From Drechslerella dactyloides (lineage: Eukaryota; Ascomycota; Orbiliomycetes; Orbiliales; Orbiliaceae), in contig JAGTWJ010000001.1 in the NCBI GenBank assembly GCA_020064725.1, positions 6,448,001 through 6,512,000 on the forward strand: 64,000 bases of DNA, in the 5' to 3' direction. A model generated the notes under the pieces. The model worked only from the letters and a program-made list of their open reading frames with translations. It searched no databases and was not told where the DNA came from. Both the position numbers and the translations under genes were made by a program. Below are positions 33,902-44,348 of the stretch, in pieces (position 1 is the first letter of the stretch; every line of letters starts with the position of its first letter).

Positions 33902-35608
33902 GGCTTTGACGGTAAGTGGTGATATGCTGGAAAGTGAGAGAAAATATGGGAGACGGACGTGTGATGAAGGAGGTAAAGGTGAACGTAGATGAAGCTGGAG
34001 CTGGATGTGTATCACCATGAATTTTTGATACCCAAGCTAGCTGGCTGCCGCCAGCTGCAGCAACGACACAACAGCATCTCCAGCTCCGTATACACTGCAG
34101 ACTCAGCATCCTAGAAAATATCACAGCCTGCCATCGATCCAGCATCTGCACATAGACTGCATTTTGCAATGACCATCTCCGACATTCTCTCGTTCCAGCT
34201 CTTCGCGGCTCCGAAGCGCGTGTTATTTTGTACCACATGCGTTGTCAAGCTGCCGCAGACAAGACACCGTCTCTAACACTCCAGTCTTGGCTTTTCTAGA
34301 GCAGTGTGCTTGTCCTAAACCTGTACATGCATCTAATTTCCGATACAAGAGATTCTAGCGACAATGAGTACCTGGAACCCAAAGGGGCTCAAATTGCCAT
34401 CTCGAGATGAACTTCTACCATCCGGGCTCCTTTACGTTTAGATCCATAGCTCCTGCCGATGCAGAGGAGCAACGGCTGAGCAGTACTAACAGCGACAGCT
34501 TCATGATTTGTCCTCCTGAATAACAGTATATTGACCAAGTTGCTAAGGAGTCTATAAATGAGATTAATGGGTGCCCAGTACCCAATAGACAATAGATATC
34601 TACTTGAATGAGCGAACACTGTCAGCGAGTCTCGAGGCCCGAATATTCGATATAGGGTAGATGATATGCAAAATCAGTCTAAAAATCAGGATAGCTTGCT
34701 CGAATTATAAGCCCAACATATGTTCAGTTAGGTATCAGTCTACATAATAAGCATGTATGTGCATAGGTTTGGGCGTAGACTTGTCTCGTGAACCAAACTG
34801 CGACGGCGAGAGTACTGCAGTCTGGCTCGCTCGATATGCTTTACTTCGAGGGTCGGAGTATGGTCGACGGCCCAGTCAGGCCTGCCCATTGTGTGAACTT
34901 TCGCTTGCTGCAGACAAACACACCGCACCAGCTGGTGCATCTATCTGCCTGGCCTGGCCCATGTCAACAAACTTCAAATTAAGGTCAACCATCGGATGTC
35001 CCGACCACTGGCTCGGAGCTCGGGAACAATGCTCGGGAGCCTTGCGTCCGCGAGATATAATTTTTCAAGTGAATCCGAGATTTTTTCCGTAGACTCGGGT
35101 CCTTTGCGGGGATACTACAGTAGCGCAGATTCTGCTATCCGACTCGGACCCAGTCAGGCCGAGACATTTTCCAGCGGACCCAGGGCTCCCTTCGTCGACT
35201 AGAAGCCGCAGTCCTCCAGGCAGCACCTTCCAGAGCACCGATATCCCGCAGCATGCACGCAGCATATTGTATTGCAAGACAGTCTTAGTCAGAGCATGCA
35301 GTCCAACATAGTCACATTTACTCATCAACCTGCGGCATTTGCGTTGGCGCCGGCGTGGCATTTCGCGCGTTGCCGCCGGGTAGGCCGATGATGTCACAGC
35401 ATCTCCGCCAGAGACTTTTCTCCACCTCGAGCTACATAAACCCCGCCGCATCCGTCCCGCGATCTTACCCGGTTTCCCACCAAACAGAGCCTGCTGCATG
35501 CTCAATCTGTCGACCTGCTTCTCGTCTATCGCCATCTCGAACCATCCGCGCAGCAGCACCAGCAGCACCAGCAGCACCTAAATACAGCCAACCCCACCGC
35601 CCGCCACA
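33902..35608. other. Intergenic region between divergent genes
   Basis: 1.7 kb with promoters for the minus-strand Ser/Pro-rich gene and the plus-strand SDR gene. A frame at 35065-35577 (minus) is an artefact of G/C-rich leader DNA. No other gene is supported. Confidence 0.5.
35552..35578. repeat. 9-base minisatellite (AGCAGCACC)x3
   Basis: Three perfect copies end 30 bases before the SDR start codon, so they probably lie in its 5' leader. The run contains CAG triplets and is a likely site of length variation between strains. Confidence 0.9.
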
Positions 35609-36439
35609 ATGTCCGTGTTCAAGCCTGGCAACGTCGCCCTCATCAGCGGTGGAGCTAGCGGCATCGGCCGCGCGATCGCCAATCTCTGCCTCGCGGAAAG
35701 CATGCATGTCGCCATTGTCGATAACAACGCTGCCGCAATCAAGGACTTTATCGCAGAGGCCCACAAAAAGTACCCGGACGCCAAGATCGAAGGCTACCCG
35801 GAAGACGTCGCCAATCCAAACTCGTGGTCGCTGTTCAAGAAGGACTTTCTCAAGATCTACCAGCACTTGGATCTGCTCGTCCTGAACGCCGCGGTGTGGC
35901 AGCCGTCCGACTGGGAGCACGCATCCACGTTTATGAAGTCGTTCGAGGTGAACGTCATGGGCTATCTGCATGGCGTGTCAACTTTTTTCAAAGAAATCAC
36001 AGCTAGCAAACCCGACGCACCGAAAGCTGTCGTCATGACGGGCTCCAAACAGGGCATCACCAACCCGCCGGGAAACCCCGGGTACAACGCTTCCAAGGCT
36101 GCGGTCAAGTTCCTCGCCGAAAGCCTGCACTACGATCTACGGAATAACCCGTCAACCAGCGTGCATCTACTCGTCCCCGGGTGGACGCACACGGGAATGT
36201 CGAAGAGCAAAGCGAAGCCGGAGGGCGCGTGGCATGCGGACCAGGTGGCAGAATATATGCGCGAAAAGATGGACAGCGGCGATTTCTACATAATATGCCC
36301 GGACGGTGAGGTGGATGAGGAGACGGACAAGAAGCGGATGCTATGGGGCGCCCGCGATGTCGTCGAGCGACGGCCGCCCCTGAGTCGGTGGCGGGAGGAC
36401 TGGAAGGAAAAGGCTGCAGCTGAGATCAATGGAGCGTGA
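35609..36439 (+). CDS. Short-chain dehydrogenase/reductase (SDR)
   Basis: Single exon, 276 residues. A classical SDR: GGASGIG at 14-20 (nucleotide-binding TGxxxGxG variant), Asp38 at the end of the second strand (VAIVDNN), which favours NAD(H), NAAV at 93-96 in place of NNAG, Ser146 (MTGSKQG), and the Tyr159-x-x-x-Lys163 active site (YNASK). The segment PGWTHTGMSKSK follows the active site as the usual substrate-loop region. No signal peptide, so it is cytosolic. The substrate cannot be deduced. It lies 430 bases upstream of a secreted DJ-1/PfpI gene in the same direction, but the two have separate promoters. Confidence 0.9.
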   Translation: MSVFKPGNVALISGGASGIGRAIANLCLAESMHVAIVDNNAAAIKDFIAEAHKKYPDAKIEGYPEDVANPNSWSLFKKDFLKIYQHLDLLVLNAAVWQPSDWEHASTFMKSFEVNVMGYLHGVSTFFKEITASKPDAPKAVVMTGSKQGITNPPGNPGYNASKAAVKFLAESLHYDLRNNPSTSVHLLVPGWTHTGMSKSKAKPEGAWHADQVAEYMREKMDSGDFYIICPDGEVDEETDKKRMLWGARDVVERRPPLSRWREDWKEKAAAEINGA

Positions 36440-36871
36440 GGATCGTAGTCTTGCGGTTGGATACCTTTGAGCGGATGCAAGTTCAACAGGATGGTTCGCC
36501 AACAGCTAAAACAGCAGCGCTTGGCCACATATAATAGTAATTTGGTGCATTTAGCTTAGAGGCCCCCGAATGAATAATCCTTTACCTCGCAGATCAATAT
36601 CTAACTGATGAATCCGTAACGTAACTTTCCGTGATGGTCCGAAAGTGGAAGAATGCGCGCAAATGTGCGATAGCCGGCCGGTTACACGGACCGAGGACTG
36701 CCGCCAAGCCGCGCCGGGAAATGCAACTGCCGGCAACGCAGTTTATCCGGCTCGCGTGCTCCACGACAGTCGCGGGCTACAAATATAGGGCAGCAGCCAT
36801 GTACCAAACCCTGGATTCTCCGCCTTTGTATCCCTCCCGCTGTAGTTTCTTGTGAACTCCTGGACATCACA
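36440..36871. other. Promoter region of the DJ-1/PfpI gene
   Basis: 432 bases. AAATATAGGG at about 36780-36789, some 85 bases before the next ATG, is a TATA candidate. No gene is seen. Confidence 0.4.
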
Positions 36872-37681
36872 ATGAAGACGGTTGTCGGCGCTGTCATAGC
36901 TCTCTCTGCGGCCCTCGTTGGTCAGTGCAATCCCACATGCCTATCCCGAGATTATCATTCTTGCAATGCCCATTGAAGTTACTGACTAGAAATTTGTATT
37001 GATACAGCCGCCACGAATGGCCCCATCGATGGCCCGAAACCGAAAGACATCGGTATCGCCCTCTTCCGAGGCTGGCAGCCCATGGACGTCTTTGGCCCCA
37101 TCGAAGCTCTCTGGGGCCTCGGCTTGAGCCAGCCAATCAACATCTACCTGATCGACCATGACGGCGACACCTCAGAGATCAGACCCCTAACCCCCTTCCC
37201 CACGAATTCGAACACCTCTGCAACCGTACTGGTGGACTACACGTTCGCCAACGCCCCGCCACTCGATGTTCTCATCGTACCCGGCGGCGGTGGCACGAGA
37301 AACCAGGCGAATGTCCAGCCGGTGATAGATTACGTTGCCGCGGTGTACCCGTCGCTTCAGTATCTCATCTCCGTGTGCACGGGCGCTTCGATCCTCGCTC
37401 GTGCGGGCGTTCTGGACGGGAAGCGGGCAACGACTAATAAACGCGCGTGGACGTTCGTTACGCAGTTTGGCCAGCGGATCCGGTGGCAGCCGAAGGCTCG
37501 ATATGTACGAGACAGAAACATCTGGACGACAAGCGGCATCTCGGCTGGTGTCGACGGTGTGCTGGGGTGGATTGAGTATGTTTGGGGGTCCGCTGTCGCT
37601 ACCGAGGTCACCAATGTCATGGAGTGGAACAGAGTCGGCGCCAATGACGACAAGTTTGGCAAGTTATACGGTCTTTGGTGA
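36872..37681 (+). CDS. Secreted DJ-1/PfpI-family protein
   Basis: Exons 36872-36920 and 37008-37681 give 240 residues; the first exon codes only the signal peptide (MKTVVGAVIALSAALV), and the 87-base intron has a CTGAC branch site. The mature part starts GIALFRGWQPMDVFGPIEAL, whose Asp43 matches the acidic active-site residue of the GATase1-like/isonitrile-hydratase group. LIVPGGGGT follows. Then comes the nucleophile elbow SVCTGAS with Cys140, and late TTSGISAGVDG, typical of the family. Fungal relatives include extracellular proteins of unknown role; isonitrile hydratases, proteases and chaperone/glyoxalase-like DJ-1 proteins share the fold. Export is unusual for the wider superfamily. Family secure, reaction unknown. 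Confidence 0.87.
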
Positions 37682-37879
37682 TCGTTTACCGACCTTTTAT
37701 CCCTTATGTATACTACGACACTTTGTGTGTACAGTACTACTTGCACAAATTTTAGCCATGGGCTATAGCCTCATTCCACGATAAAAAATTTTGGATCAGA
37801 TTGATCCCTTGTCTCTTGCTGCTATACTAGTAGTGATTAATAGAAAATGAAAGGAAACGCGACACATAATGGGAGGAAG

Positions 37880-39868
37880 CTACGCCTCCTTCTCGACCGC
37901 CTCGATCTCCCGCCCCACACAGTCCACCTCCCCCTGAAGCTCCTGGAGCTTCGCCTTGAGCGTCTCCAAGTAGCTCTTGGAGAGCTCGATGCTCTCCTTG
38001 AGCTTGGCCGAAGCCAGCTTCCCCAAGCCGGGGACGCCAAACTTCTTCGACATCTCTATAAGAGATGTCAGGCGCTTGGCCACGCCACTGAGCCCAATCG
38101 GCGCGCCGCCGTCGGTGCTCTTCTCGAGCTGCTAAACAACCGTAAGATTAGCCAATCTATTCCTTCCCAACACGACCGAACGCTGGGATGTTGCTCACTT
38201 GTGCGGCATGGGGTTTCTTAGCACATACCTCGTTCAGCTCTTGGGCCGTCCCTGGGACCGGCGCCCCACGCTCGTCGAAGTTGCCCAGGTGCATGTACTG
38301 GACCATCATGGAGACGAGGGTCGCCTCCTCCTCCACCTCGAAGGAAGCAACCTCTTTGTCCTGGCCACCGAAATCTGATTAGTAGTTGGATTGTTATAAT
38401 GCAAGACGAGGGGACTTACTCCAATCTGCTCGCAGAACCAAGTCGATTGCTCTTTGAGGACTTGTTTGTCAACCATGAACAAAACACCAGTCCCCGGTGG
38501 TCCACAGAAAAGACCGACATTGTCCTCGTATTCTCGGTCTCTGTTGACTTCGAACTCTGGGGACTCTTCCTGCTTGACTTCTTCGTCACGAGTCTCAACT
38601 TGCTTGTCCTCCTCTTTCTTGATCTCTGCTTGCTCGACCTCCTGGTGCTTGACCTCTGGTTGGCTGGTCTCTTCCTTATGCTCTTCCTGTCCGACTTCCT
38701 CCATCTTGACCTCGGCCTCTTTGACATCCGTATGCTCAGCAATAGATGCATCGTTCTGACCGGTCTGCTTCACAGCCTCCTTTGCTGCCGATGGCTCATC
38801 GCCCTTGCCGTGGTAGATGTGGTGCGGGAGGTCTGGGTTCTCCAGCAGACGGATATCCTGGAACATCCCAAAACGACCGCTGCCTTCTGCTTCTGGAAAC
38901 GTCAGGAGATTCTGGTTGCGAGGGCCTCTTTGGTCATATGCCGACTTCCAATTTCCCCTCTTCTCGAAGAAAGAGCCCATCTGGCGGCCATCCTTCTTGT
39001 GGTCTCGGTTTTCAGTGCGGTTCTCTCTGTTGTCCTTTCGCTTACGGTTTTGATTCCCACGGCGACGTTGGTTTTGCTGGCCGCGTCGCTGCTGATTGTT
39101 GCTGTTACGGGACTCCGGAAGCTCAGAAACACCTCCGGCTCCTTGCTCTTGAGTTTGGACTTGGCCCTCTGCCTTGTCTTGAACAGCATGCGGACCATCA
39201 GTATGACTCTGGTTGCTCATTTGAGCGTCCTGGTGGCCGTGACTGGATTGCTTGCCATCGTTCTGATCTTTTGGCTGGGTGGCCCCCTGCTTGTGGGAGT
39301 CGCTGTGAATATCACCTGGAGCTGGAATATCTCTCTTGCTATGAGTACAGGGCATAGTCTCAGCTTGACTCTGGACTTTTGACGAATCGTCCTTCTGTGT
39401 CTGAACTTTCAGCTTGGTGACCTTCTGATCTGCACCGTCGGTCTGAACAACGGGGTCATGGCTGATGACGGGCTCTTTGTTGGTGGCCGCCCTGTCGATG
39501 TAAATCCGAGATCAGCTATGTTCATCATTCATGGTAGTAGATGTCACTTACTCTTGAGACTGGATCCCTTGAATAGGCTTCTTGTCACCTTCCGGAGAAA
39601 TCTTCTGCTGGACCTCAGAAGAGGCCTTCTGAGTTTCTGAAGTGACGCTTGTCTGCGGCTTCGGGTTGGGCTTCTGCTGAACGTCCGATGCGTGCTCCTG
39701 CTGAACCTTTGAGGCAGGCTCCTGCTTCACTTCTGAGGCAGCTTTCCGATGGACTTCCTCGACAGGCTTCCGAGGGGTGTCCTGGACGGCGGGCTTTTCC
39801 TTGACCTCTTTGGTGTGGCTTTCGCTACCAGAAGCCTTTGGCTCGACAGAACTATTGGCGCCGTCCAT
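37880..39868 (-). CDS. BTB-fold protein with N-terminal repeats, basic and acidic arms and a coiled coil
   Basis: Minus-strand exons are 39868-39552, 39491-38420, 38360-38229 and 38131-37880, giving 590 residues; introns are 60, 59 and 97 bases. Residues 1-106 contain irregular ASxVQQ(E/K) repeats. Residues 232-276 are a highly basic, Asn/Gln-rich stretch (NQQRRGQQNQRRRGNQNRKR). Residues about 360-425 are an acidic Glu/Lys/Val repeat. A BTB/POZ-like domain spans about 428-495 (GLFCGPPGTGVLFMVDKQVL, then STWFCEQIG across an intron to DKEVASFEVEEEATLVSMM and YMHLGNF). The C-terminal 80 residues are a leucine-rich coiled coil. BTB domains mediate dimerisation and often Cullin-3 binding, and the basic arm could bind RNA or DNA; both are inferences. 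The next gene upstream on the same strand is also a BTB protein of different design. Confidence 0.78.
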
Positions 39869-41302
39869 TTTCTGTCGCAGCTCCAAATTAGTCTCTTTTC
39901 TTCGCAGCTACCTTGCATCCAACGTGAACAGCAATGGTAGCAAGTAAGATTGAATACGTGCTGCAGAGAAGCCCAGCAAGAACCGAGAAGCAGAATGGTG
40001 AACAGCGATTGAGCGTGATGGGAGACAAAAACTTCAATGCTCACGGATATTGAACAGTGGAGGAGCAGGCTGGATGGTTGATCATGAGAAGACCAACTAC
40101 GTTGATCTCAGAGTACACTCGAACTTGTCCAGCACCCACGACAGATCTCAATACCCAGAGGAGAGCACGAGACATATGTAGCAAGGGCACCGCGAGATGG
40201 TAGACGGAACCAGGAACAACAGAGTATCTTCGAGCAGCTTCGACTAGGAAATTTTGGGAGAAAGAGGGGAGATGAATGCTGCGAGTGAAGCGTGCAACGG
40301 GATCAGAGAATAGTAATGGAGAACTTACGAGAGATAAGGCTCGATGAAATCAGCCTGGATGAGATCTATAGATGGCTACGAAGTTGTCAGCTATTGCTCA
40401 TCGCGAATAGGCCGGATGCTCTGGTGCTGGAACAAGCACATCGCAACAAGCACAGAGAAGCCTCAGTAATCAAGAGGTATTCGATTTCAAGACTTACATT
40501 TATAGTACGGGTGAGGCTCAATAGACACCAGTCTATAACAGGAGAGAAGCTTTCGATAGCGGTAAGCTGGGTTGTGGAAAGGGAGTCGATGGAGGGACGA
40601 GGATGGATGGTTGCAGAAGAGAAAAGGGTCGATGGGGAAATTGGCGACGAGAGAAATATTTAAAGGAGCGGGAGGGAAAGTCGAGGATTTGCGGCGGCCT
40701 GGTGACTGCTATCGGATTTGTGACTGCTGTGTATTCATGATAATCATCACATCGGCGCCCTGCACGCTCGGCAACTTCCACTAACCCTCACTACACAATA
40801 GCCTCCAGACCGACCACAAGCTGCCATGGACAGCTGCATTTACAAGTATATCATCCACTGGCATTACTCCAGCATCCATGCAGAGGCCGGTTGGACGAGA
40901 GAGACCGATGGATCTAAAGCTCCTACAAATCTCGTTGCGAATGTCACTCGCGGTATAATCGCATCATCCGTGCGATACGGTCGATGAAAATTTGATCTTC
41001 TCGTGCAACTGCATCATATCATTTGCAAATTTGTCTTCGATGCTAGCCAGAGTTGGAACCCTACACGTATTCTTGCTCTAGTTACAGATATCACACGAAG
41101 TAAAGTAAAGGTGGAAACCAGCCAGCCGGAACACAGTCTAGAAGCATTTCTATTATTTTTTTCCTTTGAGCTCATAACAATAGCGTTGCCATACACCAGA
41201 TAGAATCCGAACGTTCGAGCAGTAGCAAGATGCTAATCAAATGCAAATGCAGTTCGTGGAAAGGTAACCATCAGAGATGGGCGATAGTCGGCATGTCAGA
41301 TC
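39869..41302. other. Intergenic region with the BTB gene promoter
   Basis: 1.4 kb. A 123-codon frame at 40292-40663 (plus) begins with GTG, has no family features and lies in the upstream region of the minus-strand gene; I do not support it. Confidence 0.45.
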
Positions 41303-42483
41303 CTAACGTTGTCGTGCGTTGCAAATCCCACAGCGAATCGTCGCATTCCCTTTAGTCCTGACCTCGCCCTCGTGAACGAGAACATTCAAAGATGCACGGC
41401 AGCTACTGTTCTTGCACCTCTTTGTTTCGTTCAGAGTCTTGATCAGCCCATCCAGGCGGCCTTGCGCAGTATCACGGGAGAGCTCAGCTTGAAACTTTTC
41501 CTGCTGCAAAGCCTTGATCTTTGAGATCTCTTCCTGGAAGGCCTTCAACTCTTCTTCACTGATCGGGGTAGAAGAGACATTGGCCAGCGCCGCTTCTTCT
41601 TCAAGAGTCATTGTTGGCGGGCCTTCTGATGGGTGGTAGCTGCGAGATCCGGTCGACTCTGCCTCGGAGGGCGTTTTGATAAGGCTTGCTGGGGTAGTAG
41701 TGCCGGTAGCGGCGCTCCCGGAGCTGTCGTCCAATGTTTCAGAGAATGTGGTGGAGGATGGTGGGTTTGTTGGGGAGGCAGCTGCCTCCTGGAGCTTCAT
41801 CTGCAGCTTGGATCCCATACCAGATGGTCCAAGCTTCGCGTCGGCGATGATCCCGTCAAGGTACACTGAGATCTTACCAGAAGCTGCGAACTTCTGTTCG
41901 ACCAGTTCCTTGAGCTTTCTGATCTTGTACTTTTGCGCAAGGGTGAAAATCGAGGCTAGCTTCTTATGGCGCTCCGTCGATGGAGAGCCCGGTGGCGATT
42001 GGACATTATCATCACCTGCGTCGGCAATCAGGACGGTGCTGGGGACGTATTGTTTCTTTCCGGTCTCATCAAAGTCACCCGTGTACAAGAAGTCCAGAAT
42101 ACAGGATAAGACTGCCGGCTTGATATCTTTGGTCTGGACCTCTGGAATTCCATCCTAGATATTATAGATAGTATTAGCAAACAAGATCTAGGCGCGTTCG
42201 CGGCTCCTGGCGCTCTGGCTTTGAGACTAATCTAGGCGTAAAATGTCTAGGGCAGGGATGTCCTGCGAAGGAAACAAGTATAGAGTTGAGCGTCTACAGA
42301 GATGGATCCTACCTTGAAGCCATTGTATTGGATGTTCATGAGTAACGTGGTCTTACTCATGACCTCCTCCTGGTGGACTTTGAACATGTAGTTCTCGCAC
42401 CTGATGGCGAGGTCAGGGCTGCTTTGGACGATAAGGTGAACGGTGCTAGCGCTCACAGGAGCGTTGCTTCCTGGCCGTGCCAT
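41303..42483 (-). CDS. BTB/POZ-domain protein with C-terminal cysteine pairs
   Basis: Minus-strand exons are 42483-42313 and 42154-41303, with a 158-base phase-0 intron containing a GCTAATAC branch site; 340 residues. An in-frame ATG at 42594 could add 37 residues but gives a low-complexity leader. The BTB domain (about 14-105) reads VHLIVQSSPDLAIRCENYMF, then KVHQEEVMSKT and, across the intron, VLSCILDFLYTGDF. It continues LASIFTLAQKYKIRKLKELV, the typical third box of fungal BTB proteins. A Ser/Thr/Pro linker and a coiled coil (EEELKAFQEEISKIKALQ) follow. The end has CKNSSC and CGIC spaced 30 residues apart, a possible zinc-binding site. Likely a substrate adaptor of a Cullin-3 ligase or a transcription-linked protein; the partner is unknown. 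Confidence 0.82.
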
Positions 42484-42988
42484 CGTGGATCTGGAACGAA
42501 TGACGATGGAGTGTTCGGTTGAAGGGGCGGAGAGCAGCGCGATGAGGGTATGAGGAGAATGTTGCGATGGCGGCTGGGGGTTGAGGACGTGCATGGTGGA
42601 GGATTAGTGGTGGAAGGTAGAAGTGTTTACTATTCTAAGCTGCCAGAGAGCAGATGGAACCTCATCACCAGAGCCCACCCCACAACTCTACCTTTTGAAA
42701 ATTGAAGCTGCGACTGTCGACACTATACAAGATTGTACCCACAAGAACCAGCAAGCATTGCATTGAAAGGATGTTTGGTTACCGCTAGATCGCAAGGCTT
42801 GTCTCAGGAGATATACTTCACCCGGTTAGCAGGCCTGTGGCAGGGAGATTCGGCAAGTCTCGAACGTTTCCATTATCAGCATTATCATTACAAAGACCGG
42901 TAAGTCATTCCGACAGGTGACCATGTCAAGCAAAGCCAGATTTACAACTATAGAATACAGAGCAACATTCTCGTGACATCGGCTGCAT
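42484..42988. other. Short intergenic region between two minus-strand genes
   Basis: 505 bases holding the promoter/leader of the BTB gene and the 3' flank of the cysteine-rich gene. An ATG at 42594 may be used as an alternative start for the BTB gene. Confidence 0.5.
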
Positions 42989-44348
42989 CTACCAAATTCT
43001 CGCAAACGCGACGGCAACCAAAGCCGAAACGATCAAGTGCAGCTTTCCCGCCTAAAGACGCCGCATTATGGGTTAGTGCCTGCGGGAGCGAAACCGAGGA
43101 ATCCAGAGATGAAGCAGAATCAGACTTACCGTTATTCGATCCGCTGAATTAGGTTGAGCACTCGCACTTGTTTCGGCTGGGAGATTGGTACCACGGTCTG
43201 CGCCAGTCGTAGATACAAAGACGTCGTCTGTGACGGTCTGAGTCGGGCTAGCATCGGTAGAAGTCTACCAGCACCATAGGTCAGCCGAAGGTTACATTGC
43301 GCGAACAAGCACTTCTCAGGATCAAATGGAAACCACATCTACCTACCACCGTGTAAGTCGATGCCCCATCAGCGAATCTCAGACAGTAGCCGCTAAGACT
43401 TTCGAGCTGCCTAGCAGCCGCTGGCGACATGGTCTTCGCGTAAGGATAGCACCTCATCAGAATATCATCAAACTCCGTCTCGAATCCCCCGCTGGGACTG
43501 GCCGGATCTTGGCATATGCAATTCGCCACTCCCACTCTCGTCAACGGGTCCAGCGGGCCAGTCCGACACGCATTGGCGATTCGGGCCAACGTCTCGCAGG
43601 CCGAGCTTGCCGGGTTCTCAATTTGCGAAAAAGACAAAGTTGGCGCCACGTGCCGGGTTCTTGTAGGCGTCCTGCTGGTGATAGTGTCGGTCGCTTGCGT
43701 GCTGACGCTGTAGGTCCCAAACCTCGTGCAGAAGTCAAATATCTCGGAGATCTCGCTCGCAAAGTCGGGCTCGGCACTGCTCGCCCAGTTGTAACAGGGT
43801 GTCAGGAGTTTGTCGAAGCCCGTCGTGAAGTCGCCTTGAGGATTGTGGCATAAGCATGAGGCAACCTCAGCCTGCGTTATCAGGTCGTCGGGAGATCTTT
43901 GGCAAGCTCCATAGCGTCCAATAATCGCTACGCACTGCTTCCGCCCGGATTTCGGGCTGGCGGTGATAGTGCTCTCAGGAGCTCCAGTCGCAGTGATGCC
44001 GGAATCGTCTCCATACGAGGAGCAGTACCCATTGAAGCTGCTATAATACGCGGTGGCGCGACGCCCGTCTCCAATGTATTCAAGGAAGGATGAACAGGAA
44101 GGAACTGCGGAATCAATCAGCGGATCGGGTGCGCCATCCAGGGTGCAGACGCATTCTGCGACCGCCGGGGCAGTATATGGCACTACTGCCCGCCTTCTCC
44201 AGCAATAGCCAAACGCGTCATCCAGATAAAGGCAAGCAGCTTGCTCAAATTGAGCTGATACGAAGAGAGATTGTAGGAGGAATAGCACTACAGAGATGGC
44301 AATTCCCTTCGTCGGTCGACGCCGCGGTTGATGCTGCCTGGTAAACAT
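42989..44348 (-). CDS. GPI-type surface protein with three six-cysteine modules
   Basis: Minus-strand exons are 44348-43347, 43264-43130 and 43051-42989; introns of 82 and 78 bases are phase 0; 399 residues. A basic N-terminus is followed by a signal peptide (about 14-32). Three modules follow with the same cysteine order: C39/49/66/68/85/109, C139/149/165/167/185/207 and C251/261/277/279/300/322. Spacings are C-x9-C-x15/16-C-x-C-x16-20-C-x21-23-C. Modules are joined by Thr/Ser-rich linkers. The C-terminus is Thr/Ser-rich, then ends with a hydrophobic tail (HLIVSALVAVAFARIW) as in GPI-anchored proteins. The pattern resembles but does not equal the eight-cysteine CFEM domain. Likely at the cell wall or outer membrane face; a role in adhesion or haem/iron binding is only analogy. 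It is divergently arranged with an MFS transporter. Confidence 0.78.

Noticed and set aside
26349..34018. Secondary-metabolite gene cluster around the TRI5-like gene
   Set aside because: No P450, methyltransferase, PKS, NRPS, prenyltransferase or pathway regulator nearby, and the key cyclase motifs are missing.
7867..34795. Shared 16-mer TTGTCTCGTGAACCAA at 7867 and 34780
   Set aside because: One match of this length in 64 kb is about what chance gives, and the flanks do not align well enough to claim a repeat family.
38399..39382. 327-codon plus-strand frame
   Set aside because: It is the exact antisense of the BTB protein's large exon; its Leu/Val-rich translation comes from the Lys/Glu codons on the other strand.
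40292..40663. 123-codon plus-strand frame
   Set aside because: Begins with GTG, no ATG near the start, lies in the promoter of the minus-strand BTB gene.
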